Part shown: piece after piece, positions 12,397 through 23,269 of the stretch | How positions within the stretch are numbered: the first letter of the stretch is position 1 | Layout: each line of letters opens with the position of its first letter | Assembly: GCA_000711775.1 (NCBI GenBank) | Contig: ARYC01000709.1 | Location: 48,999-112,998 of the forward strand | DNA: 64,000 bases | Source: Oxytricha trifallax | Lineage: Eukaryota > Ciliophora > Spirotrichea > Sporadotrichida > Oxytrichidae | Reading direction: 5' to 3' | Position numbers and translations under genes: made by a program | Notes under the pieces: model-generated | The model's input: the letters and a program-made list of their open reading frames with translations, nothing else | Database searches by the model: none | Told to the model about the DNA's origin: nothing

Positions 12397-13440
12397 TGCG
12401 AGGTTGTGGGTTGGTTTATGACAGTGAGTATATAGATTTATTGTTTAAGTTGGGTTATGGGTGCGATGATTATAGTGATCAACTCAAGCCTATTCTAAAT
12501 TATACATCTATAGCAAGACTGCTCCATAAATCTCCTGCAACCGTAAGGTCTGACTGTCTAGCATTGAATTTAAAGAGATAGCATCTTAATTCTAAGCCTA
12601 AAAGACCTCTAAAATTTTAGCGGCATCATATCGATTATCTTATTAATGATAAGACTCTTAAATACTGGACTCATTTCTCTCTGGCCTAGAGTGCTGTGAT
12701 GTTTCATCGCCAATTTCCTGAGCTTCATATCTCTGCTTAATCTATAGCGAACATATATAAAAAGGACGGAATATCTTACAAGACAGTCAATCGCATTTAA
12801 GAGAAACATTGACTTTAATGTTCCATTTTATAAGACTAATTTAAAATTATATATTCGATTAAATGCAGAGGTCTTAAGTGCATAATATAAAGTTCATACA
12901 CGCTGATGAAGCTGTATTTACATTCAATACTTTTATATCAAGGTCTTGGTACAAGAGGTATAGTAATATAGAAGTTTATTACTAAAAGGTTAAGGTGTAA
13001 ACTCATGCTATTCTTTGGTGGAATAAGTGAAGATAGTGGCCTAGAGACTTATGTTATCCACCCTCGTTATATAAAGACTGAATAAGATATTAAGTTCTTG
13101 CAATAACTCAGAGATAATTATGCTGACTAAAAGATTATTCTATTCGTTGATAACTTGCCAGTTCATAAAACTAAAGACTCAAGGAAGGAATATGAAAGGC
13201 TAAATATAAAACCTTTATTTAATGTTCCTTACAGCCCTTAGTTCAATGGAATTGAATTATATTGGGGGTTATTGAAAGGTCATTATAAGAAATTGCTGCT
13301 CTATCATTTGATGCACGACTTGAAGATAGATACAGTAGATTTTATTAAGAGAGTCAGCGATGATAAAGCTAAAGTATGCGCAAGAGAAGGGAGATTTTGT
13401 GTTTATAAATAAGTTTAGATTTAAACGAATGAATTAGTTC
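12396..13440 (+). pseudogene. TBE transposase (42-kDa type, IS630/Tc1 superfamily DDE), frameshifted
   Basis: The ATG at 12396 opens 138 codons with Gln encoded by TAG/TAA and an N-terminal helix-turn-helix-like part (SIARLLHKSPATVRSDCLAL), ending at TGA 12810. The protein resumes in other frames near 12800, 12880 and 13020. The catalytic triad is visible: Asp in HADEAVF (12905), Asp in FVDNLPVH (13149) and Glu in SPQFNGIE (13254), with 34 residues between the last two (DD34E). The Gln of SPQ is TAG, direct support for the code. The C terminus converges on the antisense 22-kDa-type ORF. A family member like this cuts and pastes the element and probably functions in germline DNA removal, but this copy is broken. 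Confidence 0.9.
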
Positions 13441-14219
13441 GCATATTGAATTTACCCGTAAAGGGATTTGGCTTCTCTTTCTTTTCTTCCTCTTAAGGCT
13501 TGTTTGGGCCTATGTTTCTTCTCTAAGTGAAAGCTCATGCATCTATGTTCATCTCGTCAGGCTCTTAGAAATCTTTGAAAAGTCTCTTACTCAATTCATG
13601 TTTTACTTGGGACTTTCTTTCTCAGTTTAATTTGCTGCGCTTTTTCAACAAGTAAATGGCAGTGCCAGGTTTTTCTATAAATTTAGAAGACTAAGCTTAC
13701 TTGAGATAAAAGGATGCTTTTGATATTCCTACAGCCAGGTGTCACTTATTTTAATACCTTGCTTCTCTTTTTCTTCAGGAGAGATGCTGTATCGTTTCTT
13801 GTAAGCTTCTTAAATAACTTCATTTTAGTACTCAGGTTTCAGAGTTGCAAGAACACCAAAGAAGAAGTTTCACTCTGGCAACTTATTAGAGAGTTATTGC
13901 TTTGATGGAAGATAGAGAGCAACATCTGGATCACTTATAGCATCGTCATAGATATTTGTCACCGATATTTCAGGGTAGTTAGGTATCTCGATCATCCTAA
14001 TTTCAATAGACTTAAAAGCTTTTTCTCTTCACTCAGTAAGGCTTTTAAGAATGAGATTTTAGTTCCCTCCTAAGTCGGCAAGAACAATCCAACTATAATG
14101 GATTGATTAATCTTACTTAAGAACTTACCTTGCTATACCAAATATCTATAAAGGTCATCTTTACTTCGAAATTTTCCTATTAAATCTTGAGATTAAATTC
14201 TCTTCATTGCATCATTCAT
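13441..14219 (-). pseudogene. TBE 22-kDa-type ORF, function unknown
   Basis: Starts at ATG 14219 (MNDAMKRIQSQDL) and runs leftwards. The frame breaks after LLSLLKLG and at two or three later TGAs. Conserved blocks are FRSKDDLYRYL, IPNYPEISVTNIYDD, YSISPEEKEKQG and a C-terminal block RRNIGPNKPQEEEKK...NPF. The same blocks recur in the copies at 28.1-28.9 and 34.95-35.5 kb, so this is a selected protein and not a chance frame. No known domain is recognised. Assignment to the TBE 22-kDa gene rests on its position between transposase and kinase. Confidence 0.8.
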
Positions 14220-14448
14220 AGACTCAATCTTGCTTCCTCTTTCTAGAAATGTTAATGAAATTTAAAATTATGGATATCCATTCTAAGTTTATTAAAATCT
14301 TACTACTAAATAGGGAGGACCTACTGGAGGTCAACCTTGAAAAGATATACGGAGAAGCATTGAAAAACTTGCTCCAAGTTTCACAGATTTGATTTCCATT
14401 TTTATCAAACTATCTCCATTAAATTGCTCCTAATAATGTTTAATTATT

Positions 14449-14498
14449 TTAGGAGGTCCTCCAAATTAAGTTCAAACTTGATTTGGAGGACCTCCTAA
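14449..14498. repeat. 50-nt hairpin inside the TBE
   Basis: TTAGGAGGTCCTCCAAATTAAG is followed after a few bases by its near-perfect complement. It lies between the oppositely oriented 22-kDa-type and kinase genes, where it could act as a terminator or transcript-processing hairpin. A related half-site, AGGACCTACTGGAGGTC, occurs near 14315. Confidence 0.7.
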
Positions 14499-14697
14499 AG
14501 AAACAAAACTTCATTAGGAGTATTTTAATTTACTAAAATGTAAAATTCTCATTAAATATGTCAATTTACAGTCTTTTATGGTTAGTTTATATTCTTACCT
14601 CTCAGCAAAGAAACTACAAGAGTGTCTTATACTCTCTATAATAGTTTATCTTGGTAGATTTTATCATTACTATAATAAAATAAATCAGAAAACTAAA

Positions 14698-16144
14698 ATG
14701 AACGCTAACCTTTTGAGAAGGGCATTACTTGGATCAAGTCAATAAAAATTATCATACCAGCAGCCAAGAAAAGTAGAGACCAGAGAAGCTTGTACTCAGT
14801 GGGAGTTTACTTATGACAATTTTGACCAGTCTAGCTTTGAGATTTAAATATAAGTTAAGTAGGAGGTTGTCATAGAAGCTGTAAAAATTGAAGAGGAGGT
14901 TAAACAACCCTCCATAGAGCATTAATAAATACCAGCCAAAGTTGACTATTAATGCAAAGAATGCAATAAAGTTTTCCCTTACAAGTCAACTTATAAGAGA
15001 CACTTGAGAGATATACACACAACGATATGCCAAGGTTATATCTCAAGCATTAAAAGAAAGATGGGAAGTATGTCTGTGAGTTCTGTGAGAAGCCATATTC
15101 TCATACTAGAGACCTCAAAGTGCACTTAAAGAAAAAGCACAATTAAAGTTTTGTCTTTATTCATGAACCTACAGGGAATAGATTCCTCTAAAAGAGAAGA
15201 TCAAGAAACCCAGTGGAGTCTCTTAGAGTTGAAGTCTAGAAGTAAGTTAAAATGAAGAAAGCAGTCAAGAACTTTCCAGTCTCTGAGATCAATAAAATCA
15301 TGGTTAAAATAGAGGCAATGAAGATTCCCATATTAAAAATTATTGACTTAGATTCTTGCCGAGAAAGCTACCTCACTCTTGAAGATAAAATAGAGAAGAG
15401 AGTCATTACAGATGACTAATATGCTTACTAGATATATAAATTCAATTACTTCTTTGCTGATGACAAGTTCAAAACGGAATTTGCAAATGAGTATTATGCT
15501 CTTTAAAACGCAAAGTTCATGAGTGCAGGCATATCATCTAGCTTGATGCTATTTTACTTGGTAAAGAGCATGTAGCCTTCAGGCTTCCTTTACTAGAAAT
15601 GACTTACAGAGAATTCTTATCTGACAATAGATGTCAGAGATAAATTAGCTAGATAGTATAGCAGATAGTTGAGGGGATTGAAGAGCTTCACAAGCTTGGT
15701 TATGTTCATAGAGACTTAAAGCCAGAGAACATCATGATAAACTTTCAGCCTCTTAGAGTTTTTATTATTGACTTCAACAGAGCTCAAAGAGTGCAAGCCT
15801 CTGCATAAGGAAATGTATACGGCACTCCTGGATATTTTCCAGAGAGAGAGGATTGGAGAGATGGAGACACTTAATGGGATATCTGGGCTCTAGCAGTAAT
15901 AATAATAGAGAGCGACATGCCAAGAAACGATTACTTTAGCTGCAGGGGTGAGAGAGATTCTAAGCAAAGAATCAAACAATATCTCGATAAAAATAAAATA
16001 AATGGAGGTCTCAGAGAACTTGCATACTCAACTATTATCAAGCCAAGCTAAGAGAATTAACAAACAATAGAAACAATCAAACATCAACTTAGAAAGATAA
16101 AATTCAGAGAACTGCCACATGATTCTAAGCTTATGTTTTTGTAA
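14698..16144 (+). pseudogene. TBE 57-kDa-type zinc-finger protein kinase, frameshifted and stop-less
   Basis: Begins MNANLLRRALLG at ATG 14698. The first C2H2 finger is CKECNKVFPY...HLRDIH near 14945; after a shift at about 15060 comes a second, CEFCEKPYSH...HLKKKH. The kinase follows: HIIQLDAILLGKEHVAFRL, LEMTYREFL, catalytic loop HRDLKPENIM at 15707, DFN in place of DFG, then GTPGYF and WDIWALAVIII. A one-base deletion near 15517 breaks the join to the N-lobe relative to the copy at 62.9-64 kb. The codon aligned with that copy's TGA stop is TAA here (16142-16144), so the frame stays open across the terminal repeat to TGA 16307-16309. Role in transposition unknown; probably DNA-binding plus phosphorylation. 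Confidence 0.88.
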
Positions 16145-16166
16145 AATATTTTAAAAACTCGCTTGT

Positions 16167-16305
16167 TATACTCACTTAAATTACTAATATTAAAACATAT
16201 AACCCCTACATAAACCCTATTAAAACCCTAACAAAGTATGCACTAATAGTCTACTTTTATCAATCAAAAACTCAATCAAACTACTGAAAGGGTTTTGGGG
16301 TTTTG
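16167..16305 (-). repeat. Right terminal inverted repeat of the TBE
   Basis: Mirror of the left repeat, with two G4T4-type units at the tip. Followed directly by AAT. Confidence 0.9.
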
Positions 16306-16309
16306 AATG

Positions 16310-16842
16310 AGGTCAAACGATTGGTTGGTTTGTGTATCATGAAAACCTTTGATGTTTCTTCAATTCCTCAAATTTGATGTTTGACTACTTTTATACCAGC
16401 TCTAATTTCTATCATTAGCATCTATTTTCTAAAATCATCTTCTTTCAAGATTTCGTCTTCTGCGTAGCTAATACTTCATCATTTAATTTCTTTATAACTT
16501 AAGTCTTACTGTCTTAGAATAATCAAGCTGTAATTTTTTTGAGGCCTTAATGATATTCAGAGTTTATATATATTTATCCATTTCTTGCATTTTTAATGGT
16601 TTGGCTTATAGTATAGCTCTTGCAAATGATAGCTGCTGTATCTATGGTTATTTCACCTTTGAGGAAATTGGTGATAAAATAAAAAGTTTAGGTATTTCTC
16701 CCATTGATTCTTATCGCTTTCTTCGGTTATGAAAATCCGTATAAATCTTCCGTATTTCTCTGGATGTATCCAGCATCCCTTCACTTGAATTTTAAGCTCA
16801 CATGGAAATATTAATTTATTGTTTCATGAAAAAATAATATGG
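16310..16842. other. Short noncoding interval
   Basis: A small frame at 16550-16732 begins with a hydrophobic stretch, but nothing else supports it. Otherwise no feature seen. Confidence 0.35.
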
Positions 16843-17259
16843 TATTGTAGAAATACATTTGAATTTTGAAAATTAATTATAATTAAATTAAATATAAATC
16901 AAAATCGTGGCAGTCATAGTTGCTCAATTTAAATGATCTTAGGTTCATTCGATAGAAAACTTAAAATTAGCTGGACTTTATTATTGGCGGTACTATTTTA
17001 ACGCATCCCTGGAGTGAGATAACTCGACTTTAATTAAACGCATCTTAATTCATTAAATTATACCCTTACATTAAATTGAGTTATCTCACTCCAGTGATGC
17101 GATAAAATAGTACCGCCAATAGTAAAGTCCAGCTAATTTTGAATTCACTATCGAATGAGCCCAAGATCGTTCAAATTGGCCAACTTTAACTGCCTATATT
17201 TTAATTTATATTTAATTTAATTATAATTAATTTCTAAATTCAAATGTATTTCTACAATA
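16843..17259. mobile_element. Foldback element, TATTGTAG-tipped palindromic subtype
   Basis: 417 bp with tips TATTGTAGAAATACATTTGA and its complement. The arms are almost fully palindromic about a centre near 17050. Internal modules are GTGGCAGT, AGCTGGACTTTATTATTGGC, GGTACTATTTTA and GAGATAACTCGACTTTAATT. It abuts and probably truncates the minus-strand gene at 17262-17729. No coding capacity. Confidence 0.88.
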
Positions 17260-17261
17260 TT

Positions 17262-17729
17262 ATGCTCATACTACTCTCTAACTAGTTAGAAGTTTTTCTT
17301 AAACTTCACTTCGACATCTCCTAATGGGTTTTAATTTTTTCCTGTGAGCAATCTTCGCTCCCTTTCTTCCTTCACCTACTATTTATAGATATGCTTCCTC
17401 TTGCTAGAGAGTCTTAATGACGAATTGTGTCTCTTATAAACTCTAATTAAATTTAAATCCAGAAGGTATCTGTAAAGAAACTTATAGAATGGTTTACCTC
17501 CAACAGAATTGTTTTACATTTGTTATTAAATGTCATACATGCTGTTAAATCTATAATATCCTTTATATCTCCACAAAGTAGCGACATCTTCAATAATAAT
17601 TGATGAACTCGTTGTTAATTTAATACTTCTTCTGTGTCTGATTGAGTATTTTTTACTTGTAATTTTACATTCCTTATACTTATTATAATTTTTGACTGAA
17701 GTCGTAAACAAGGCAACACACACATCCAT
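17262..17729 (-). CDS. Hypothetical basic protein, 3' end cut by a foldback element
   Basis: ATG at 17729 (MDVCVALFTTSVKNYNKY) starts a frame free of TGA for about 155 codons until it enters the adjacent foldback element. Protein-like stretches include IEDVATLWRYKGYYRFN, VGGKPFYKFLYRYLLDLN and QQVKEERERRLLTGK. Family not recognised. It is divergent from the small plus-strand gene at 17934, with about 200 bp between them. Confidence 0.45.
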
Positions 17730-17933
17730 TAGATAAAATTTGTTGATATATTCCTAGAATACACAGTGTTCTATTAAATCAATAAACTTCGTTTATGATT
17801 TTTAATTCTCCAAGTTTATGCCTTAACCCTAAAATGATGCCTCATAAAATCATAATATATAATGTAATTTGGAAATTTTTATAGAATTGCTTGAAATATG
17901 ATTAAATAAATTAAGTGTTAATGTATTTGTATA

Positions 17934-18152
17934 ATGACTTCGTTCCTGCAGCCTCTCAATAATAAAAGAAATACCATAGAAACTTCCAGCAATAGCATTG
18001 AAATAAACAAGTTAACCATGAATAAAGCCAAAAAACGGCAATTACATCATAATAGTAGTCAACTTCTTCCACACATAAGTCGAAACAGGGTCAGATATTT
18101 TATTTGTATTATATTAGCAATAGTTTTTGTATTAATGTAAAAAGATTAATGA
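17934..18152 (+). CDS. Small tail-anchored membrane protein, 72 aa
   Basis: ATG 17934 to TGA 18150-18152, exactly 73 codons. A hydrophilic Asn/Ser/Lys-rich N-terminal part is followed by a single hydrophobic helix (YFICIILAIVFVLM) and a four-residue tail, the layout of a tail-anchored protein. First of a run of plus-strand genes. Family unknown. Confidence 0.45.
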
Positions 18153-18441
18153 GGAGATCTGTAACAGTAAAATACTATATTAAATGGGAATTTAAAGCAA
18201 TATAGTAGTAAAAATAGATAAATTTATTAGGATAACTAAGAGTAAATTAATGAGAGAAGTCTTATTGTTACTCAGAATTATTTAAATTTATTATTAATAT
18301 GGTGTAGTCTTTTTGATTTGAGCAATTTAATTAGAAGCTAAATGAGTTGGACCTAGATATTGAATAAGATGATAAAGATGAAAGAGAAATATGATGATGA
18401 GCAAACTGAAAAGAGTGGCGAGTAGATAAATGTCGATAATG

Positions 18442-18906
18442 ATGAACTGTTGCACTTACATTACAATTTGTATCCTTATCATTAGCATTCTCTTTAAAAC
18501 CATCAAAGGGACAACGGAGAAGAAATTTGAGGAGTCTTTCGACTGCTACAACGACATTGTCCGAATTTAAAGGACATTAAAAACAAATATCCAGTAACTC
18601 TAACTCTCATTGGATTAAAACAAAAAAGATCAATAGCAAAATAGATAATTTCTTTTTAGCATAATCTTTTAATCAGGTCTGAAAACATCTTTTATTAGAA
18701 TGGGACTATTCTTAACAGCTCTAAAAATTTTAAGCTCGTAAGAACAGGAATTTATTAAATACCAAGTAACAACATCATTTGAAAAGAATAATAACAATAA
18801 GACACTGTAGAGATTCCTCTAAGTTTCTATAGAGGTTTAGAATAATTGGACGCAGCTTGAAAATAAGTTTAATAAAATCTTGCTAAATAATAATTTATAA
18901 GAATGA
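18442..18906 (+). CDS. Signal-peptide protein, 154 aa
   Basis: ATG 18442 to TGA 18904-18906 is 155 codons without another TGA. The first residues (MNCCTYITICILIISILF) form a strong signal peptide or anchor. Then comes a Gln/Asn-rich helical region (KKFEESFDCYNDIVRIQRT, FIRMGLFLTALKILSSQEQE). It may be the N-terminal part of a longer secreted or membrane protein continuing in the broken frames downstream. A competing frame from 18331 covers the same DNA but has an internal TGA. Confidence 0.5.
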
Positions 18907-21384
18907 TAATCAGTTATATTGAATAAAGGCAATCATAGTTGCAGTCAAGAGTAAGATAGTAAAGAGAAAGAAATTGATTGTTAATGTTTAACACTGCAGG
19001 TATGATATCGTGAGGGTATTGACTTGAATTGACTATAAATGAATTTAGATTTTTAGATTTGTAAATTGATTTATTGGATGGATTGAAATTAGATCTAAGA
19101 ATCTATGTTTTACTAAATAATTTTATCGATACATTAAAAACCTCATCACAATTGAAGTAGAAAAACGTTCATTTTAATGTTTATAATTTCAATTAAAATG
19201 ATTGATTTTAGATAATTATTTATTTCTAAATTAACAAAGCCATTATAGAAAGTAGCGATATAATTGTCTGTATTTTTACATTAATTATGAATTTAAAATA
19301 TAATTAACAAGTTCAAAGATTTAATTAAGAATATTCTTGAATAAGTGTATAAATTCCAGGAGCATTTTTCATAAATATACAGTTACTTATTTGATAATTT
19401 AGAGAATTGGTTGTACCTTGAAATTCTTGGATCCGATATTATGATTGGTGACAAATACAGACAAAAATATTATTCTTTTAAGTGATTTATAAGTGTAAAT
19501 TTTATAAAGAAAAATAGTTAGGATAACTTGAATATTTGTGAAAAAGATATTAAATAAGTTGCCATCTTAGACTATGACGTATTTTGGAGTAACACCATAA
19601 TACCTCCATTTAATATCCAAAAATTAAAAATATTTATCAGAGATTAAACCATATTTTTAGAATGTATGTTTTAGCAAGAAAATTCACTTAGCCAAACACC
19701 TCAACATAATGCACAGGCAATTTGACAAAGAGTTTGATATTTTCCTTCAAATTTGGATGCCACTCAGTGAAATGGATGATTTTATATTTTAAACTAAAGT
19801 TGTCAAGAGAAAAATCTTAAAAATGTGTTCAATATAAAGCCCAAGGCATCACTCTTATTTAATAATAGACTTCATTCATATTTTGAATTTAAAGGATGGT
19901 TTCACAAGATTAGCAACAGATGCATGCTACACAGTGAATAATATCAATAATTTAGATGAGATATGCAAAGATATTTAATAGTAAAAAATGTCTTTGATAT
20001 CATATTTTAAATAATGAAGTATCCCATACAAAAAAGAGTTTTGGAAGCAAGAAATGACTAGTTAAAGAATATTATTATAGTTAAGAATAAGATATCAGAA
20101 TTCCCAGCTCTGTATCACAATTACAAGTCTAGTTAAACAGATAATATAAATAACATTGTGCATTAAAATATAAATTAGAATAAATTGAAGAATCTTGAAA
20201 ATTATGATATTATGCATATTTTATCTCAATGTCCAAGAGATAATTGATAGGTAATATATATAAAATTGATTGAAAGTCCCTCAATTATTATTTGATATTA
20301 GTAGCAGTAATCCTATATAATTGGAATCAAAGAAAAAAACTAATAAAAAAGAATAAAACGCATGGTTCTGATATAATCCAAAAAGAAAAGCCTATTCCGG
20401 AGAAAGAAGGCAAAGTTATAGTTAGAAATCCACAGTTTGATTTGAAAGATTTTAATTTAAAGATTAAATTCTAAAAGAATGGCGCTATTGTTGCAGTGAA
20501 TGCACAACTCAAGAAAGAAATTAATCCCAATCGTTGATTTTAATACATTGAATTCAATTTTTAAAAGAAGAGGCTCAAATAGTTATCGATGGCATGAATG
20601 TATAGAAATACAAGGTAGGAGTAATTGCATTGGAGTATTCTACTCCAAACAGAATGTAAGAAAGCAAAATAACAGGAATCGTTTAAAACCCCAAAATGAC
20701 TAGAAAAGATGTAGTACAGCTGTTAATCTTAAGACAAGATAGAGATGAAAAGAAAAATCCCATGTAAATAGCAAGTCAAGTTAATGAAAATCTAAAAAGA
20801 TATTTAGGGGAAAAAGAGAAGAAGGAGCTTGTTAGAGTCTTAAAAAACAGAAATATACAACAGGAGTATGAGAACTCACTTTTCCTTAGAAACTTAAGTT
20901 ATAATACGTTAATACGAAACTTTTGTTAGCTCTAGTATGTAGTACTCTGTAAAGTTAAGGAGCTCAGATTAAATAATAACAATTGAAGCTGCCAGTAGCA
21001 AACACTTAAAGTTGCTTGGTATGCCTAGTTTGGGATAAAGATTTTGCTGAATAGAAACTCGAATTAACAAGCTCAATTGAATTAAAACTTGATAAAGAGC
21101 GTAATCAAACAGAATTAATCTTAGAAAGAACAATGCAAGTAGGAAGTCATTAAAGGAATAATGAGATATAGATGAGAAAAGCTTGAACTAAAGGGCAAAA
21201 GATTGGTTATTAATGAGACAATGAGCGGAAATGAGGCTGTCGAGAAATTGTAAGAAGATTGAAAAAAAGGATTAAGGGATACAAGAAAAACTGAACTATT
21301 AAAAAGAAGGTCTCTTGAACGAGGACTCTTGAATATGTAAAACACCAAGAGTCACTGAAGAGGTCATTGAGTAATAATTGTGAT
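18907..21384 (+). pseudogene. Large membrane / coiled-coil protein, multiply frameshifted
   Basis: Consecutive protein-like blocks occur in shifting frames: YKFQEHFSQIYSYLFDNLEN and IMIGDKYRQKYYSF (about 19330-19500), VAILDYDVFWSNTIIPPFN (19560), DGFTRLATDACYTVNN (19900), KISEFPALYHNYKSS (20080). A transmembrane helix YYLILVAVILYNWN at about 20290 is followed by a Lys-rich tail. Then a 143-codon clean frame (20555-20986) includes VIDGMNVQKYKVGVIALEY and LGEKEKKELVRVLKNRN, and finally acidic coiled blocks ending EEVIEQQL with TGA near 21383. This may be one protein following the signal-peptide ORF upstream, or two. I do not recognise the family. Confidence 0.6.
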
Positions 21385-21391
21385 TATTTTA

Positions 21392-21868
21392 GAAATTTTA
21401 TTAAATCAATATTCTAGAATTATTCATGTTTTTTTAATTTTTATTCTCAATATATTAATTGATCTCAAAATTTTGTTGACTTTGAGAAAGAGTTCTAGAA
21501 AATAAAATAAATCAATTATTTTATCTAAAGCATTTTATAAATGAAATGAAGATTTTAAATATGGAAATCTTAATAATTATTATAAAAAGTGTGTTAAGAA
21601 CATTTTATATAATGTATTCATTATAGTATAAATGTTTAAGATGATGTGATTTGAATGACTGACTTATTCTTATGTTTATTTTAATAGTTGTTTTTTATAA
21701 TTTTTAAATATTTAAATATTTAAAAAATTCTTTTAATTTATACGGGGCTTTAGATAAAATAATTGATTTATTTATTCTTTGGTATTCTTTCTGAAAATCA
21801 ACAAAATTTTGAGATCAATTGATTTATTGAGAATAAAAATTAGCGTGAATAATTCTAGATTAAATTTC
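21392..21868. mobile_element. Inverted-repeat element, 477 bp
   Basis: Tips GAAATTTTATTAAATC and GATTAAATTTC are inverted. Arms of about 140 bp share TCTAGAATTATTCA, TTTTTATTCTCAATA, CAAAATTTTGTTGA and ATAAATCAATTATTTTATCTAAAGC. It lies exactly between two blocks of the plus-strand gene series, so it may be an inserted element or an excised spacer. Confidence 0.75.
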
Positions 21869-21884
21869 AAAAATAATTAAAATC

Positions 21885-22455
21885 TTTACTGAGTGATTAA
21901 AGACAAGGACTGCTTAACGAAAAGGATACAGCTTTATCTAAAAACACAAACTTTTTGCGTCTAAATTAAGAATTTAATTTAATAATTTCCAAAAAGAGAC
22001 TTTTTAATAAAGATCTGAAGGTATTTATGCTGGTAGTCATCGAAGAATGGCTCAAAACAGCTGATTATAAGAAGTTGATAGAGCAATTGAAGAAGATCTT
22101 GAAGCGATATTTTATTCTAAAAGATCAACAGAAGACAGACATTTCTCCTGCGATATATGTCTACTAGTCTTGGTTTTGCTGAATTTGAAGAAGATGATTT
22201 GTTAATTTCTCAATGAGATATTCGAATAACATATAGTTTGCAATAGCAACAAAAACTGAAATCATAGCTGATTTCAGTTTAGAATGCTAAAGCGAGTTGC
22301 ATAAGATGTTATATAGGAGAAGTAGAGTGTGTTTGCTTTAGATAAAAAGCGTGAAGAGAAAACTGTTAAGAAACTGAACGATGAAGATACCTTTTTGATT
22401 CCTGCTATTAGAGTTAATGAACTAGAAAAGAAAACTCAACTATTTTAAATAGGAA
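21885..22455 (+). pseudogene. Hypothetical charged protein fragment
   Basis: A long frame includes KDLKVFMLVVIEEWLKTADY and KKLIEQLKKILKRYF, then SPAIYVYQSWFC before a TGA near 22170. Further blocks in other frames are FAEFEEDDLLISQ and REEKTVKKLNDEDTFLIPA. It could be the continuation of the gene to the left across the inverted-repeat element. Terminated by the next such element at 22490. Confidence 0.5.
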
Positions 22456-22489
22456 GATGAATTAATAAATTATAAGATTTTATAGCAAT

Positions 22490-23040
22490 TAGCTAAAATA
22501 GCTTATTTTTGGTGAATAATTTTAACTAATCAACTTTGATAATGATAGATTTTAATATTAAAATAATTATATATTTTTAGGTACTCTACCGCAGATTTTT
22601 ATGTATAAACCTGTTTTGCGGTAGAGTACCTTAATTATATTAATTAAATTAAATAAATAAAATCAAATACAGCATTACTTTTTACAGAAAATGCAATAAA
22701 TAATTATTTAATAAATTTTATAATGAATATTATGATATTGTTACTTTTAAAGGCAACATAATTTTAAGATTTTGTTTCTTTTTATTTTAAATAATTAATT
22801 TTCTTAATATATTATATTTCACTTTTTTATTTATTGCATTTTCTGTAAAAAGTAATGCTGTATTTGATTTTATTTATTTAATTTAATTAATATAATTAAG
22901 GTACTCTACCGCAAAACAGGTTTATATATAAAAATCTGCGGTAGAGTACCTAAAAATATATAATTATTTTAATATTAAAATCTATCATTATCAAAGTTGA
23001 TTAGTTAAAATTATTCACCAAAAATAAGCTATTTTAGCTA
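22490..23040. mobile_element. Inverted-repeat element with a hairpin in each arm, 551 bp
   Basis: Arms of about 212 bp, tips TAGCTAAAATAGC, flank a unique AT-rich centre. Each arm contains its own 51-nt hairpin (GGTACTCTACCGCA ... TGCGGTAGAGTACC at 22580-22630 and 22900-22950). Same architecture and size as the element at 50528-51080, though the sequence differs. Confidence 0.88.
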
Positions 23041-23269
23041 AATCATTAACTCATTTTAAAATTAAATTAAAGTTAATATTTGAGAGGGATTAATATTTCA
23101 TTTTATTTTATTTTTAGAGCTAAAATTAATTGAAATTCATTGCTAATATTATTATCGATTAATCACTTTTATGAAATCATAATGATTAAAATATATTAAG
23201 GTTGGAGATTGTTATAAGTTCAAAATTAATTAATTTCAATTATATAAAATAAAATATAGTATTCCTTTG

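Larger units (their letters stand above)
12266..16305 (+). mobile_element. Full-length TBE-type transposon (4,040 bp)
   Basis: The element is bounded by inverted terminal repeats of about 131-139 bp and flanked on both sides by AAT (12263-12265 and 16306-16308), matching the 3-bp ANT duplications known for TBE elements. The right tip carries two telomere-like units (GGGTTTTGGGGTTTTG) whereas the left tip has only CAAAACCC, eight bases shorter. Inside are a transposase (+), a 22-kDa-type ORF (-) and a zinc-finger/kinase (+), the arrangement known for TBE1. All three genes carry frame damage, so this copy is not expected to be autonomous. In related ciliates such elements are removed during macronuclear development. 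Confidence 0.93.

Noticed and set aside
18331-18775. Alternative plus-strand frame beginning MSWTQILNKMIKMKEK
   Set aside because: It contains an internal TGA and competes with the intact signal-peptide frame from ATG 18442, which reads to a clean stop.
20678-20700. ACCCCAAAA telomere-like string
   Set aside because: A lone unit inside a clean coding frame without inverted partner or AAT flanks; not a TBE end.
21121-21348. 75-aa minus-strand frame
   Set aside because: Antisense shadow of the acidic coiled-coil blocks on the plus strand.
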